This document shows positions 17,851-27,948 of a DNA stretch of 64,000 bases, piece after piece. The stretch is from assembly GCF_007556815.1 (NCBI RefSeq), contig NZ_CP041745.1:2767001-2831000 (forward strand), given 5' to 3'. The stretch is from Paraburkholderia megapolitana (GTDB lineage: Bacteria > Pseudomonadota > Gammaproteobacteria > Burkholderiales > Burkholderiaceae). A program made the translations under genes and the position numbers. The notes under the pieces were generated by a model. That model did not search any database. It was not told the DNA's origin and saw only the letters and a list, made by a program, of their open reading frames with translations. Within the stretch, counting starts at the first letter, position 1, and every line of letters starts with the position of its first letter.

Positions 17851-19299
17851 ATGAACATGAATGAACGCGATATGCCTGGCATAGCGATTCCGGTCGAATT
17901 CGAACAATGCTTCGCGCGACAACGTGCCGCCTATCTGGCCGAGCCCAATCCGCCGTATGCGCAACGCGTGGCCGACCTGAAATCGCTTGCGCGCATGCTC
18001 AAAGAAAATCGCGCTGCGTTTATCGAAGCGATCAATCTCGACTACGGCAACCGCTCCGAATTCGAGACCCTGTTCAGCGAATTCTTCGTCGTGCTCGAAG
18101 GCATTCGCGATGCGATCAAACATCTGAAGCGCTGGATGAAACCGTCGAAGCGCCGGTTAGATGCGACGTTGTATCCGCTCGCGAAAAACCGCGTCATCCC
18201 GCAGCCGCTTGGTGTGATCGGCGTCATCGTGCCGTGGAATTTCCCGCTCAATCTGTCGTTTGCACCGCTGACGTCGATCTTCGCAGCCGGCAATCGCGCG
18301 ATGGTCAAGATGTCGGAGAATTCGGCGCATCTCGCGCGTCTGCTCGCGGCAACCAGCCCGAAATACTTTTCGCCCGACAAGCTGACGTTCTTCGAAGATG
18401 CCGGCGGACGCGGACCGGCATTCAGTTCGTTGCCGTTCGATCATCTGCTGTTCACCGGCTCGGGACAAACCGGCCGCTCCGTGATGGCCAATGCGGCGCG
18501 CAATCTGACGCCGGTCACGCTCGAACTCGGCGGGAAATCGCCGGCCATCGTCGCTGAGGATTACCCGATCGAAACCGCGGCGAAACGCGTGATGTGGCTC
18601 AAGCTGCTTAACGCCGGCCAGATCTGTACGAACATCGATTATCTGTTTCTGCCGGAAACGCAGGTCGACGCCTTCGTCGCCGCGGCAAAGCAGTTGTTGA
18701 GCGAGCGCTATCCCGACATCAATGGCGGCGACTACACGTCGATCATCGACGAGCGTTCGTTCCAGCGCCTCAAGGACACACTCGACGACGCCAAAGCGAA
18801 GGGCGCGACGCTCATCAATCTCGCGGCCGGCCAGACACCCGATAGCAAACTGCGCAAGTTTCCCCCGCACATCGTGCTGAACCCCACCGACGACATGGTG
18901 CTGATGCAGCGCGAGATCTTTGGTCCGATCCTGCCGATCAAGACGTATCGCGATCACGAAGAAGTGATCCGCTACATCACGGGACGCGATCGGCCTCTGG
19001 CGATCTATCCGTTCTCGCACGACAAGCAGGTCCAGGATCTGTACATCGATCGGGTGATGTCCGGCGGCGTGTCGGTCAATGAAGGCATTCTGCATGTGGC
19101 CCAGCACGACATGCCGTTCGGTGGGGTGGGCGCAAGCGGGATGGGGCATTACCACGGCCACGAAGGGTTCATCACGTTCTCGAAGTTGCGGCCCGTGTTT
19201 TACCAGGCGCGATTCTCGTCGATACAGATGATGTTCCAGCCGCCCTATACTTCGCGCACGATGAAGCTGATGAATCTGCTGGTCAAGCTGAAGGGATAA
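17851..19299 (+). CDS. Aldehyde dehydrogenase (coniferyl-aldehyde-dehydrogenase type)
   Basis: 482 residues. Visible motifs are the NAD(P)-site segment VIVPWNFPLNLS, the FTGSGQTGRSV loop, the general-base glutamate in LELGGKSPAIV and the catalytic cysteine in NAGQICTNIDYLF. The C-terminal hydrophobic tail (MKLMNLLVKLKG) resembles the class that includes CalB and fatty aldehyde dehydrogenases. The reaction is aldehyde to carboxylic acid. Placed between an alcohol dehydrogenase/acyl-CoA synthetase pair and a lipase, it likely handles a medium- or long-chain aldehyde rather than coniferyl aldehyde. GGAG precedes ATG 17851, and the gap from the previous stop is 30 bases. Confidence 0.94.
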   Translation: MNMNERDMPGIAIPVEFEQCFARQRAAYLAEPNPPYAQRVADLKSLARMLKENRAAFIEAINLDYGNRSEFETLFSEFFVVLEGIRDAIKHLKRWMKPSKRRLDATLYPLAKNRVIPQPLGVIGVIVPWNFPLNLSFAPLTSIFAAGNRAMVKMSENSAHLARLLAATSPKYFSPDKLTFFEDAGGRGPAFSSLPFDHLLFTGSGQTGRSVMANAARNLTPVTLELGGKSPAIVAEDYPIETAAKRVMWLKLLNAGQICTNIDYLFLPETQVDAFVAAAKQLLSERYPDINGGDYTSIIDERSFQRLKDTLDDAKAKGATLINLAAGQTPDSKLRKFPPHIVLNPTDDMVLMQREIFGPILPIKTYRDHEEVIRYITGRDRPLAIYPFSHDKQVQDLYIDRVMSGGVSVNEGILHVAQHDMPFGGVGASGMGHYHGHEGFITFSKLRPVFYQARFSSIQMMFQPPYTSRTMKLMNLLVKLKG

Positions 19300-19371
19300 G
19301 GAAGCAGTCTTCGACAATGGAAAGCCGCGCACCTTAGGGTAAGTGATTCTTCGCATCTCGCACCACGATAA

Positions 19372-20478
<1,107 letters not shown>

Positions 20479-20480
20479 CG

Positions 20481-21545
20481 ATGGGCGCTCCGTCATCCAG
20501 CACGTCGCCGGTCAATAGCCGGCGCACCGCGACCACCTGGGTAATCGGGGCCGCCGCGTTGTGCGGCGCCCTGATCTACGGCTTCCATTCACGTCAAGTC
20601 GAGACGGTCGGACCGGACAGTTCGCGCGCACCGGCAAAGACAGGCGCCTCACCGTTTTCGCTCGCGACGATTAGCGATGCGTCGACCATCGGCCCTCAAC
20701 TGCCTGCTTCGCTTCAGGGAACGACCGTACCGCGGCTCCCCATCGATGATCGCGGAAGCTTGCGAAAAACGAAGCGTGTGCGCGACTTCTACGATTACTT
20801 CCTGACTACCCAGAACGAAATTTCGCCGACTGCGCTCGATCATCTGGTCAATGCACAGATCGCCGTCCAGCTGGAGAACCGGCCCGGTCAACGCGAGGCC
20901 GAACAACTGTGGGGACGGTACCGCGCGTATCTGACGTCATTGGACCAGATCCAGCACGCACCGCAAGCTCAACCGTCCGTGCCTCTCGTCACGAATCTCG
21001 ACCTGGATGCGATCCAGCTCGCGCTGGACCAGCGCACCCAACTCGCCGATCAGCATCTTGGCGAATGGGCGACGGTTTTCTTCGGAGACGACGAGCAACA
21101 GCAACGCTTTGATCTGGCCAGGCTGCGCATCAGTACCGATCCCAGGCTAAGCGATGCGGACAAAACGCGCCAGCTTGCCGCACTCGATCAGACACTGCCG
21201 GCCGACCAGCAGATAGCGCTCCAAAAACTCAAACTCCAGCAACAACACATGGACTCGTTGAGTCAGATCGAGAAGCAGCAGTTATCGCCTCAAGAGATGC
21301 AGGCTCAGATTGCACAAACGCTCGGACCAGCAGTCGCACAACGTGTCGCGCAAACAGCGCAGGCGGATCAGGCATGGAATACGACCTATGCGACCTATGC
21401 GAAGCAGCGCGATCGGATTCTGGCTGAAGGTCTTTTGCCGCAGGATCGGGATGCGCAGCTTGCTCAGCTCAGGCAGCAGTCGTTCCCGCAAGATAGCGAT
21501 GCTCGTCGAGCTGCCGCACTGGATAGCGATGTAGTCAAGAACTAG
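20481..21545 (+). CDS. lifO: Lipase secretion chaperone (lipase-specific foldase)
   Basis: 354 residues. A single membrane anchor (about residues 19-36: TTWVIGAAALCGALIYGF) is followed by a variable linker and a long helical arm. The foldase motif appears as RDFYDYFLTTQNE, a variant of RxxFDYxLSxxGE. The C-terminal half is rich in Gln and Leu heptads (for example LKLQQQHMDSLSQIEKQQ). It folds the periplasmic lipase before type II export. The ATG starts 2 bases after the lipA stop, so translation is probably coupled. The tract 21300-21545 is lower in GC than its surroundings, as is common in these linkers. Confidence 0.93.
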   Translation: MGAPSSSTSPVNSRRTATTWVIGAAALCGALIYGFHSRQVETVGPDSSRAPAKTGASPFSLATISDASTIGPQLPASLQGTTVPRLPIDDRGSLRKTKRVRDFYDYFLTTQNEISPTALDHLVNAQIAVQLENRPGQREAEQLWGRYRAYLTSLDQIQHAPQAQPSVPLVTNLDLDAIQLALDQRTQLADQHLGEWATVFFGDDEQQQRFDLARLRISTDPRLSDADKTRQLAALDQTLPADQQIALQKLKLQQQHMDSLSQIEKQQLSPQEMQAQIAQTLGPAVAQRVAQTAQADQAWNTTYATYAKQRDRILAEGLLPQDRDAQLAQLRQQSFPQDSDARRAAALDSDVVKN

Positions 21546-21606
21546 TACCGTTGCGTGATCCGAAACGAAGTAATCTTTTATCAGCTAGCCAGCGCAAGCC
21601 ATATTC

Positions 21607-22311
21607 CTAGCGTACGACGCTATCGTTTCCAATGCGACGCAACTGCTCGATGGAAACGATGGTGATATGCCGGTAGCTCATTGCAATAGCGCCGGACGCC
21701 TCGATGGACTTCAGTTCGAGCGCCAGTGTCTGGCGCGTAATGCCGAGCATCATCGCCAGCACCTCCTGACTCACGGTAATTCCTCGCCGCGAATCCGAAG
21801 CCATGGTCGTGTCGCCGTGCGCCAGCCATTCGAGGCGCCGGGCAACCCTCGCTCGCGTCGAGCGCAGCGTAGCGTCCTCAAGGAAGGAGTAGACCGCGCG
21901 TATGTGCCGCGCCTGAAGCAGTGCAATCGCGCGGCAGAAACTGTTTCGATGCAACAGTCGATCGAAGTGCTCCTTCGTCAGATAACGAAGTTCGACGCGC
22001 CCTACGGCAACCATGTCGTGTGACCGAGGTTTGCCATCGATCGCCGATACTTCACCGAACCAGTTGCCCGGTTCAAGTACGGTGAGAATCGCCTCTTTTC
22101 CATCTTCGCGAAGAACCGAGACCTTAACAAAACCGCTGACAATTCCGTAAAAGCCATCAGGCGAATCGCCCTGCCGGAAGAGGAATTCTCCTGCCTCAAC
22201 GGAGTGTATCGCCGTCTTTGCGAGAAGCGCTTGTCGATCGTCAGGGTCGAGCGATACAAACCAGGGATCGACGGGCATCGGCACAGGGGAATTCTGATCG
22301 ATCGGCTGCAC
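21607..22311 (-). CDS. Crp/Fnr family transcription regulator
   Basis: 234 residues. An N-terminal cyclic-nucleotide-binding fold (residues about 30-145, with GEFLFRQGDSPDGFYGIVSG and GNWFGEVSAIDGKPRSHD) is followed by a winged-helix domain with VSQEVLAMMLGITRQTLAL. There is no FNR-type cysteine cluster, so it is not an O2-sensing Fe-S protein; the effector is unknown. The start is GTG 22311, supported by a strong AAGGAGG 9 bases upstream. It is convergent with the lipase foldase gene (61 bases between stops) and divergent from the DUF962 gene. Confidence 0.92.
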   Translation of the reverse strand: MQPIDQNSPVPMPVDPWFVSLDPDDRQALLAKTAIHSVEAGEFLFRQGDSPDGFYGIVSGFVKVSVLREDGKEAILTVLEPGNWFGEVSAIDGKPRSHDMVAVGRVELRYLTKEHFDRLLHRNSFCRAIALLQARHIRAVYSFLEDATLRSTRARVARRLEWLAHGDTTMASDSRRGITVSQEVLAMMLGITRQTLALELKSIEASGAIAMSYRHITIVSIEQLRRIGNDSVVR

Positions 22312-22443
22312 CGGAGCGGCCCTCCTTCTGCGGATATGTCAGGTTAGATTGCAAGCTTTCTTGCAGTTCTGCGCAGCGATTGTGTTTAAGCTGGCACTCA
22401 TCGACACTGGTAGTTAAAACGACCGGAAAATCTGGAGGAAAGT

Positions 22444-22764
22444 ATGGCGAAATTCAATAGCTTCCGCGAGTTCTATCCGTTCTATCTGAGCGAGCATCAA
22501 AACCTGACCTGCCGACGCCTTCATTTCATCGGCAGCACGCTGGTGTTGTGTATCGCCGCGTTCGCGATCATCACCGGACAATTCCGCTGGCTCTGGCTGA
22601 TTCCCGTGGTCGGCTATGGGTTCGCGTGGGTCGGCCATTTCTTCTTCGAAAAGAACCGGCCCGCCACGTTCAATCATCCTTTCTACAGTCTGCTTGGCGA
22701 CTGGGTGATGTACAGGGACATCCTGCTCGGCCGACCGCTTACGCGTTCCACGGCCGGGCGTTGA
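22444..22764 (+). CDS. DUF962 (Mpo1-like) membrane protein
   Basis: 106 residues with the DUF962 pattern: FREFYPFYLSEHQNLTCRRLHFIG at the start, two hydrophobic segments (about 33-50 and 52-70), then GHFFFEKNRPATFNHPFYSLLGDW. The yeast relative Mpo1 is an Fe(II) dioxygenase acting on 2-hydroxy fatty acids; the histidines in the quoted segments are the conserved positions. A lipid role here is plausible by family only. ATG 22444 has GGAGGAAAGT directly upstream, a good ribosome site. Confidence 0.86.
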   Translation: MAKFNSFREFYPFYLSEHQNLTCRRLHFIGSTLVLCIAAFAIITGQFRWLWLIPVVGYGFAWVGHFFFEKNRPATFNHPFYSLLGDWVMYRDILLGRPLTRSTAGR

Positions 22765-23266
22765 TTCGCTGAATCCCCCGCGGGACAAGGGTTTGCGGTC
22801 TCATCGCAGCCGTCCCGCCGCTTCCCGCGTTTGCACGATCGTCTTGCATCGTGTTAACATGTGCACCGTTCCAACAGCAATTCACCTTCATTCGCGCTCA
22901 ATTCACCGCACGCGTTCATTCGCAGGTTAGTCCTCGGGTAGCGCAGTCCGCAACGAGTTGAGCTGTTTTCATACAAGAAGGCTTACGGCCTTTTTCGTTT
23001 CCAGCCTTACGGCGACGCAAGCAGGTTCTGCCCGCGTCTTCCTGCATCTGCCCCCCTTCCAGGCCACGCAGATGCAACCCTGTCAGCACCTCAGACGAGT
23101 GCACTTTCGCGACGAACTGTGCGATGCGAAGGCGTCGGCGTTTTCCGTCGACTTCGTGTGGCTTACGTAGCTTCCCGCCATCGTCTGCTCGCGAAACTGC
23201 ACTCCCCCAGCAACCGTGGCCCGGCGCACGCGTCGGTCCACTGCCATTGGAAAGGGAGTTTCAATC
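22765..23266 (+). other. Gene-free 502-base region: leader of the ProP-like transporter
   Basis: No convincing coding frame on either strand. A small hairpin (AAGGC 22978-22982 with GCCTT 22988-22992, 5-base loop) is followed by a run of five T, so it is a possible attenuator about 270 bases before the start of the transporter. The motif CTTACGGC recurs at 22982 and about 23004. I do not recognise a known riboswitch class here. It may be a long regulated 5' leader. Confidence 0.3.
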
Positions 23267-24730
23267 TTGACCGCATCCAGCAACGGCTTCTGGCGCCATC
23301 ACAAGCAAGACGAGCGCCTCACGCTCGATGACATCACCGTCGTCGATCAATCGCTGCTCAAGCGCGCAGTCGGCGCAATGGCGCTCGGCAATGCGATGGA
23401 ATGGTTCGACTTCGGCGTGTACAGCTACATCGCCGTGACGCTCGGCCAGGTCTTCTTCCCGTCCAGCAGTCCATCCGCACAGCTGATCGCAACCTTCGGC
23501 ACGTTCGCCGCCGCCTTCCTCGTGCGACCGCTCGGCGGCATGGTGTTCGGGCCGCTCGGTGACCGCATCGGCCGGCAACGCGTACTCGCGATGACGATGA
23601 TCATGATGGCGTGCGGCACGTTCGCAATCGGTTTGATTCCGTCGTATGCATCGATCGGCATTCTTGCGCCGGTGTTGCTGCTCGTCGCGCGGCTCGTGCA
23701 GGGTTTCTCGACCGGCGGCGAGTATGGCGGTGCCGCCACGTTCATCGCCGAGTTCTCGACAGATAAACGGCGCGGCTTCATGGGCAGTTTCCTCGAGTTC
23801 GGCACGTTGATCGGCTATGTGCTCGGCGCAGGCACGGTCGCGCTGCTCACGGCGACGCTCTCGCATGAAGCGCTATTGTCGTGGGGCTGGCGGGTGCCGT
23901 TCATGATCGCGGGTCCGCTCGGCCTGGTCGGTTTGTACATCCGCCTGAAGCTCGAAGAAACGCCTGCGTTCAAAAAGCAGGCAGAGGAAAACCAGGAGCA
24001 CACACGGCCGCAACAAACGCTGCGTCAGTTGCTCGCACAACAATGGAAGCCGCTGCTGCTGTGCGTCGGTCTCGTGCTGATCTTCAACGTGACCGACTAC
24101 ATGGCGTTGTCGTATCTGCCGAGCTATCTGTCGGCGACGTTGCATTTCGATGAAACGCACGGCCTCTTTCTCGTACTGCTCGTCATGCTGCTGATGATGC
24201 CGATGACACTGTACGCCGGGCACCTGTCCGACCGCTTCGGCCGCAAACCTGTTCTGCTGTCCGGCTGTGTAGGCCTCTTTATGCTGTCGATCCCTGCCCT
24301 GCTGCTGATCCGCACCGGCGACACGTTGTCCGTATTCGGCGGTCTGCTGATGCTCGGCACACTGCTGTCGTGCTTCACCGGCGTGATGCCGTCCGCACTA
24401 CCGGCCCTGTTCCCGACCAGAATCCGCTACGGCGCGCTCGCTATCGGTTTCAATCTGTCGGTGTCGTTGTTCGGCGGTACGACACCGCTCGTTGCCGCGT
24501 GGCTCGTCGATTCGACCGGCAATCTGATGATGCCCGCGTACTACCTGATGGGCGCATCGTTGATCGGCATCGTGTCGGTACTTGCGTTGCGCGAGACCGC
24601 GCGCAAACCGCTGCCAGGTTCCGGCCCGTGCGTCGCGACGAACGCCGAAGCGCATGCGGTGTTGCGCGGTCATCGCGAGGCGGAGGAAATGGATGAGGCG
24701 TATGCGACGGCGGCGACTGCGCGGGCCTGA
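23267..24730 (+). CDS. proP: MFS transporter, ProP-like osmoprotectant/proton symporter
   Basis: 487 residues with about 12 membrane segments. It shows the metabolite-H+ symporter signature GNAMEWFDFGVYSY near the N terminus, GPLGDRIGRQRVLA in loop 2-3 and VQGFSTGGEYGGA in helix 5, the pattern of ProP/ShiA/KgtP-type carriers. ProP imports proline and glycine betaine under osmotic stress, but related proteins take up citrate or shikimate, so the substrate is tentative. The start is TTG 23267 with AAAGGGAG 8 bases upstream; the longer frame from 23216 lacks support. It has a 500-base leader and is convergent with the phosphodiesterase gene. Confidence 0.88.
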   Translation: MTASSNGFWRHHKQDERLTLDDITVVDQSLLKRAVGAMALGNAMEWFDFGVYSYIAVTLGQVFFPSSSPSAQLIATFGTFAAAFLVRPLGGMVFGPLGDRIGRQRVLAMTMIMMACGTFAIGLIPSYASIGILAPVLLLVARLVQGFSTGGEYGGAATFIAEFSTDKRRGFMGSFLEFGTLIGYVLGAGTVALLTATLSHEALLSWGWRVPFMIAGPLGLVGLYIRLKLEETPAFKKQAEENQEHTRPQQTLRQLLAQQWKPLLLCVGLVLIFNVTDYMALSYLPSYLSATLHFDETHGLFLVLLVMLLMMPMTLYAGHLSDRFGRKPVLLSGCVGLFMLSIPALLLIRTGDTLSVFGGLLMLGTLLSCFTGVMPSALPALFPTRIRYGALAIGFNLSVSLFGGTTPLVAAWLVDSTGNLMMPAYYLMGASLIGIVSVLALRETARKPLPGSGPCVATNAEAHAVLRGHREAEEMDEAYATAATARA

Positions 24731-24778
24731 TACTCGGCACGCAGTCTGCTGAACAGGGATCGGCGGGGTTCAGGAATT

Positions 24779-24806
24779 GCGAGCGGCGGCCACACGCGCC
24801 GCTCGC
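24779..24806. terminator. Strong hairpin between convergent genes
   Basis: Perfect 10-bp inverted repeat (24779-24788 with 24797-24806, 8-base loop) between the ends of the ProP-like and YfcE-like genes. It has no T-run, so it is a candidate bidirectional or Rho-assisted terminator. Confidence 0.5.
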
Positions 24807-24810
24807 GTGT

Positions 24811-24848
24811 CGCTTTCGTATAGCTTTCGTATCGCTTTCGTATCGCTT
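24811..24848. repeat. 11-bp tandem repeat, 3.5 copies
   Basis: The unit CGCTTTCGTAT occurs at 24811-24821, 24822-24832 (one mismatch at its first base) and 24833-24843, then a partial copy CGCTT. It lies in the short spacer between two convergent genes, directly after the hairpin at 24779-24806. It looks like a slippage-prone VNTR. Confidence 0.82.
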
Positions 24849-24862
24849 AAGTGCCGTCAACA

Positions 24863-25345
24863 TCAAACCGCCAGCGTATGCAGCGTCGCGTTCACATGCG
24901 CGCCGTCGATCTCGAGTATCGCCACCGACACCGGCAAACGAAAACGCCGCGGCCCCGCGCTACCCGGGTTGACGAACAGCACCCCGTCGTCGCGCAGATC
25001 GACCAGCGGTTTGTGCGAATGCCCGGTGACGACAACGCCGATGCCGTCGCGGTGCAGATCGTCGGGTACATCGGCGATATCGTGGACGACGAGAATCTTC
25101 GTCTGCTGCACGGTCAGCGTTGCGTGCGTCGGTAACGCACGGGCCCACGCCCCCGTATCGTTGTTACCACGCACGACAGTAAGTGGCGCGAGCACGGCGA
25201 GCGCATCGAGTACGGCCGCTTCGCAGATATCGCCGGCATGCACGATGGCCTCGCATCCGGCGAGGCACTGCAGCGCTTCGGGACGCACGAGGTTGTGCGT
25301 GTCGGAAATCAGACCGATGCGGGAGGGTGACGGGCGGGTGGGCAT
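24863..25345 (-). CDS. YfcE/MJ0936-type metallophosphodiesterase
   Basis: 160 residues with the complete calcineurin-like metal site: GLISDTHN, HAGDI, RGNND and GHSHKP, ending in FVNPGS. These single-domain proteins cleave phosphodiester bonds with two metal ions; the physiological substrate is unknown. The start at ATG 25345 begins MPTRPSPSRIGLISDTHN; an extension to 25462 runs into the next gene and lacks family support. The TMEM175-like gene ends about 30 bases upstream in the same orientation. Confidence 0.93.
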   Translation of the reverse strand: MPTRPSPSRIGLISDTHNLVRPEALQCLAGCEAIVHAGDICEAAVLDALAVLAPLTVVRGNNDTGAWARALPTHATLTVQQTKILVVHDIADVPDDLHRDGIGVVVTGHSHKPLVDLRDDGVLFVNPGSAGPRRFRLPVSVAILEIDGAHVNATLHTLAV

Positions 25346-25377
25346 GATGGTGTGAATGAGCGCGAGCGGCGCCTCAC

Positions 25378-25953
<576 letters not shown>

Positions 25954-26065
25954 CTGCGGGTTCCCTGTCGGTTGATATAACGATGTACGGCGCGGCGCAT
26001 ACGCGACACGAACGCGCAGCCGATTATCGGCGATGCGCGGTTGCCTTGTCGATGGCGGCTGCCTC

Positions 26066-27466
26066 TCAAACCAGCGGCTTCAACCCATCGAGCAGCGTCG
26101 GTATCAGTTCGCAGATCGTCGGGTGAATATGCATCGCGTACTGCAACGTCGTGTACGGCGCACCGGCGGTCATGATGTCGATGAACGTATGAATCGCCTC
26201 GTCGCCCTCGATGCCGAAAATCGTCGCGCCGAGAATGCGTTTCGTCTGCGCATCGACGAGCGCTTTCATGAAGCCGTCGGTTTCGCCGCGCTCGCGTGCG
26301 CGGCCGACACGCGACATCGGCATCGTCGCAATCAGCGCGGGCCGGCCGCTCGCACGTACTTCGCTTTCCGACATGCCAACGCGCGCCAGCGGTGGATCGA
26401 CATACAACGCATAAGCCATGATGCGATCGTCGACACTACGCGAACCGCCATCGAGCAGATTCGCCGCGACGATCTGGAAATCGTCGTAGGACGTATGCGT
26501 GAATGCGCCGCGTCCGTTGATATCGCCGATCGCCCACACGCCCTGCACGTTCGTGCGTAGTTGTCCGTCGACGGGAATCCTGCCGTGCCGGTCGGTAGTG
26601 ACGCCTGCAGCGTCGAGGCCGAGATCGTCGGTGTTCGGCCGGCGGCCTGTGGCGAACAACACGTGTGAGGCGTCGAGCGACGCGGCGCCCTTGCCGAACT
26701 TCACGCGCACGCCGCTGCCATCGGCCTGCAATGGCTCAACGCTCGCCAGATCGGCGCCGTAGCGGAATTCGATGCCCTCGCGCGCGAGTACGGTTTGCAC
26801 AGCTAGCGCAAAGTCCTCGTCCTCGCGAGTCAAGATCCGCTCTTCGCGCACGAGTACGGTGACATGGCTGCCGAAGCGGCGAAACACCTGGGCGAATTCA
26901 AGCGCGATATAGCTGCCGCCGACGATAGCCAGATGTTCCGGCACCTCGCTCAATTCGAGCAGCGTGGAATTCGTGTAATGGCGAATGCGTTCGATACCGT
27001 CGACCGGCGGCACGACTGCGCGCGTGCCAGTATTGATGAAGATCTGGTCGGCGCTGAGCTGTTCGACGATCTGGCCGTCGCGATCGGCGATCTGAACCGT
27101 ATGCGGACCGGTGAAGCGCGCGTGTCCGTTGAACACCGTCACGTTCTGCGCACCGCGCAACCATTGTTCGAGGCCATCGCGCGACTGTGCGACGACCTTG
27201 TCCTTGCGCACTTTCACTTGCTCAAGATTCACCGAAACCGGGCCTTCCACCTGCACACCGAGTTCGGCCGCGTGACGCGCGACATGCGCCGCCCGCGCAC
27301 TCGCAACGTAGCTCTTGGTTGGTGTGCAACCGACATTGACGCAGGTGCCGCCAAACGCGGCTCGCTCGATCACCGCAGTTTTTCGACCGCTTTCCCCAAG
27401 GCGCACAGCAAGCGGCGGACCGCCCTGCCCGGTACCGATCACGATTGCGTCGAAGTGTTGCGGCAT
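26066..27466 (-). CDS. FAD-dependent pyridine nucleotide-disulfide oxidoreductase
   Basis: 466 residues. The FAD motif is VIGTGQGGPPLA, the redox-active disulfide is GGTCVNVGCTPTK, the NAD(P)H-binding motif is LAIVGGSYIALEFAQ, the second FAD motif is VWAIGDING, and the C-terminal dimer interface has HIHPTICELIPTLL. It resembles mercuric reductase and dihydrolipoamide dehydrogenase, but it lacks the extra N-terminal and C-terminal cysteine pairs of true MerA and is not near a 2-oxoacid dehydrogenase. The physiological acceptor is therefore unknown. ATG 27466. Confidence 0.9.
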   Translation of the reverse strand: MPQHFDAIVIGTGQGGPPLAVRLGESGRKTAVIERAAFGGTCVNVGCTPTKSYVASARAAHVARHAAELGVQVEGPVSVNLEQVKVRKDKVVAQSRDGLEQWLRGAQNVTVFNGHARFTGPHTVQIADRDGQIVEQLSADQIFINTGTRAVVPPVDGIERIRHYTNSTLLELSEVPEHLAIVGGSYIALEFAQVFRRFGSHVTVLVREERILTREDEDFALAVQTVLAREGIEFRYGADLASVEPLQADGSGVRVKFGKGAASLDASHVLFATGRRPNTDDLGLDAAGVTTDRHGRIPVDGQLRTNVQGVWAIGDINGRGAFTHTSYDDFQIVAANLLDGGSRSVDDRIMAYALYVDPPLARVGMSESEVRASGRPALIATMPMSRVGRARERGETDGFMKALVDAQTKRILGATIFGIEGDEAIHTFIDIMTAGAPYTTLQYAMHIHPTICELIPTLLDGLKPLV

Positions 27467-27574
27467 GGCGGAGCTCCCGAAGCAGGTGTGGGGATGCGTG
27501 CCATCTTACGCCTCGGCGGTGAATGGATTGGTGTCTTCGGCCTCGCTGGTCGGGGGATGTGCCGCAGCGACCTG

Positions 27575-27763
27575 TCAGGCCGTGCAATGACCGTGACAGA
27601 ACAGCGATCGCGCGCTATGCAACGCTGCCTGCGCACCGCGCGTCACCGCCATCACGCCGACCTGCGCGAGATTGAAATCCTGCGACACCATCAATTGCAT
27701 GAGCGCAACCATCGGCAGCACCACTGCCGGGTGATACAGCTGACGTACGATCAGGTCTCTCAT
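27575..27763 (-). CDS. Small hypothetical protein (62 residues)
   Basis: An open frame from ATG 27763 (GGGAG 5 bases upstream; an alternative ATG at 27775) to TGA 27575. It has a strong bias for G or C at third codon positions, as in its neighbours. The protein has one hydrophobic stretch (HPAVVLPMVALMQLMV), then FNLAQVGVMAVTRGAQAAL and a tail with two cysteines and histidines (FCHGHC). I do not recognise a family. It lies between the flavin reductase and GST genes in the same direction and could be a small membrane-associated protein. Confidence 0.5.
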   Translation of the reverse strand: MRDLIVRQLYHPAVVLPMVALMQLMVSQDFNLAQVGVMAVTRGAQAALHSARSLFCHGHCTA

Positions 27764-27904
27764 GACTGCTCCCATCGGGCGGTGCCGCTTCGGCGCCGTG
27801 CCGCAATTGACGTTTCGATGGGAGCATTGTAGGAAGGCGCGACCCGCGGATAAATGGGCCGAATGCGAAGTCACTTGTCGCCGGATGCGAACAATCGGCG
27901 GCGG

Positions 27905-27938
27905 GCCGCGCAGGCCCTACCGGCGGGGCCTCCGCGGC
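27905..27938 (-). terminator. GC-rich double stem downstream of the GST gene
   Basis: Outer arms GCCGCG/CGCGGC (27905-27910 and 27933-27938) and inner arms AGGCCC/GGGCCT (27912-27917 and 27926-27931) stack with a single C-C mismatch. The structure starts about 10 bases past the GST stop. There is no T-run, so the assignment is moderate. Confidence 0.5.
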
Positions 27939-27948
27939 AGGCCGTCGC

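Noticed and set aside
17851..19299. Firm naming as coniferyl aldehyde dehydrogenase
   Set aside because: The sequence class fits, but the neighbouring lipase and acyl-CoA synthetase point to aliphatic aldehydes; no phenylpropanoid genes are present.
26066..27466. Annotation as mercuric reductase (merA)
   Set aside because: The N-terminal heavy-metal domain and C-terminal Cys pair of MerA are missing, and there is no mer operon nearby.
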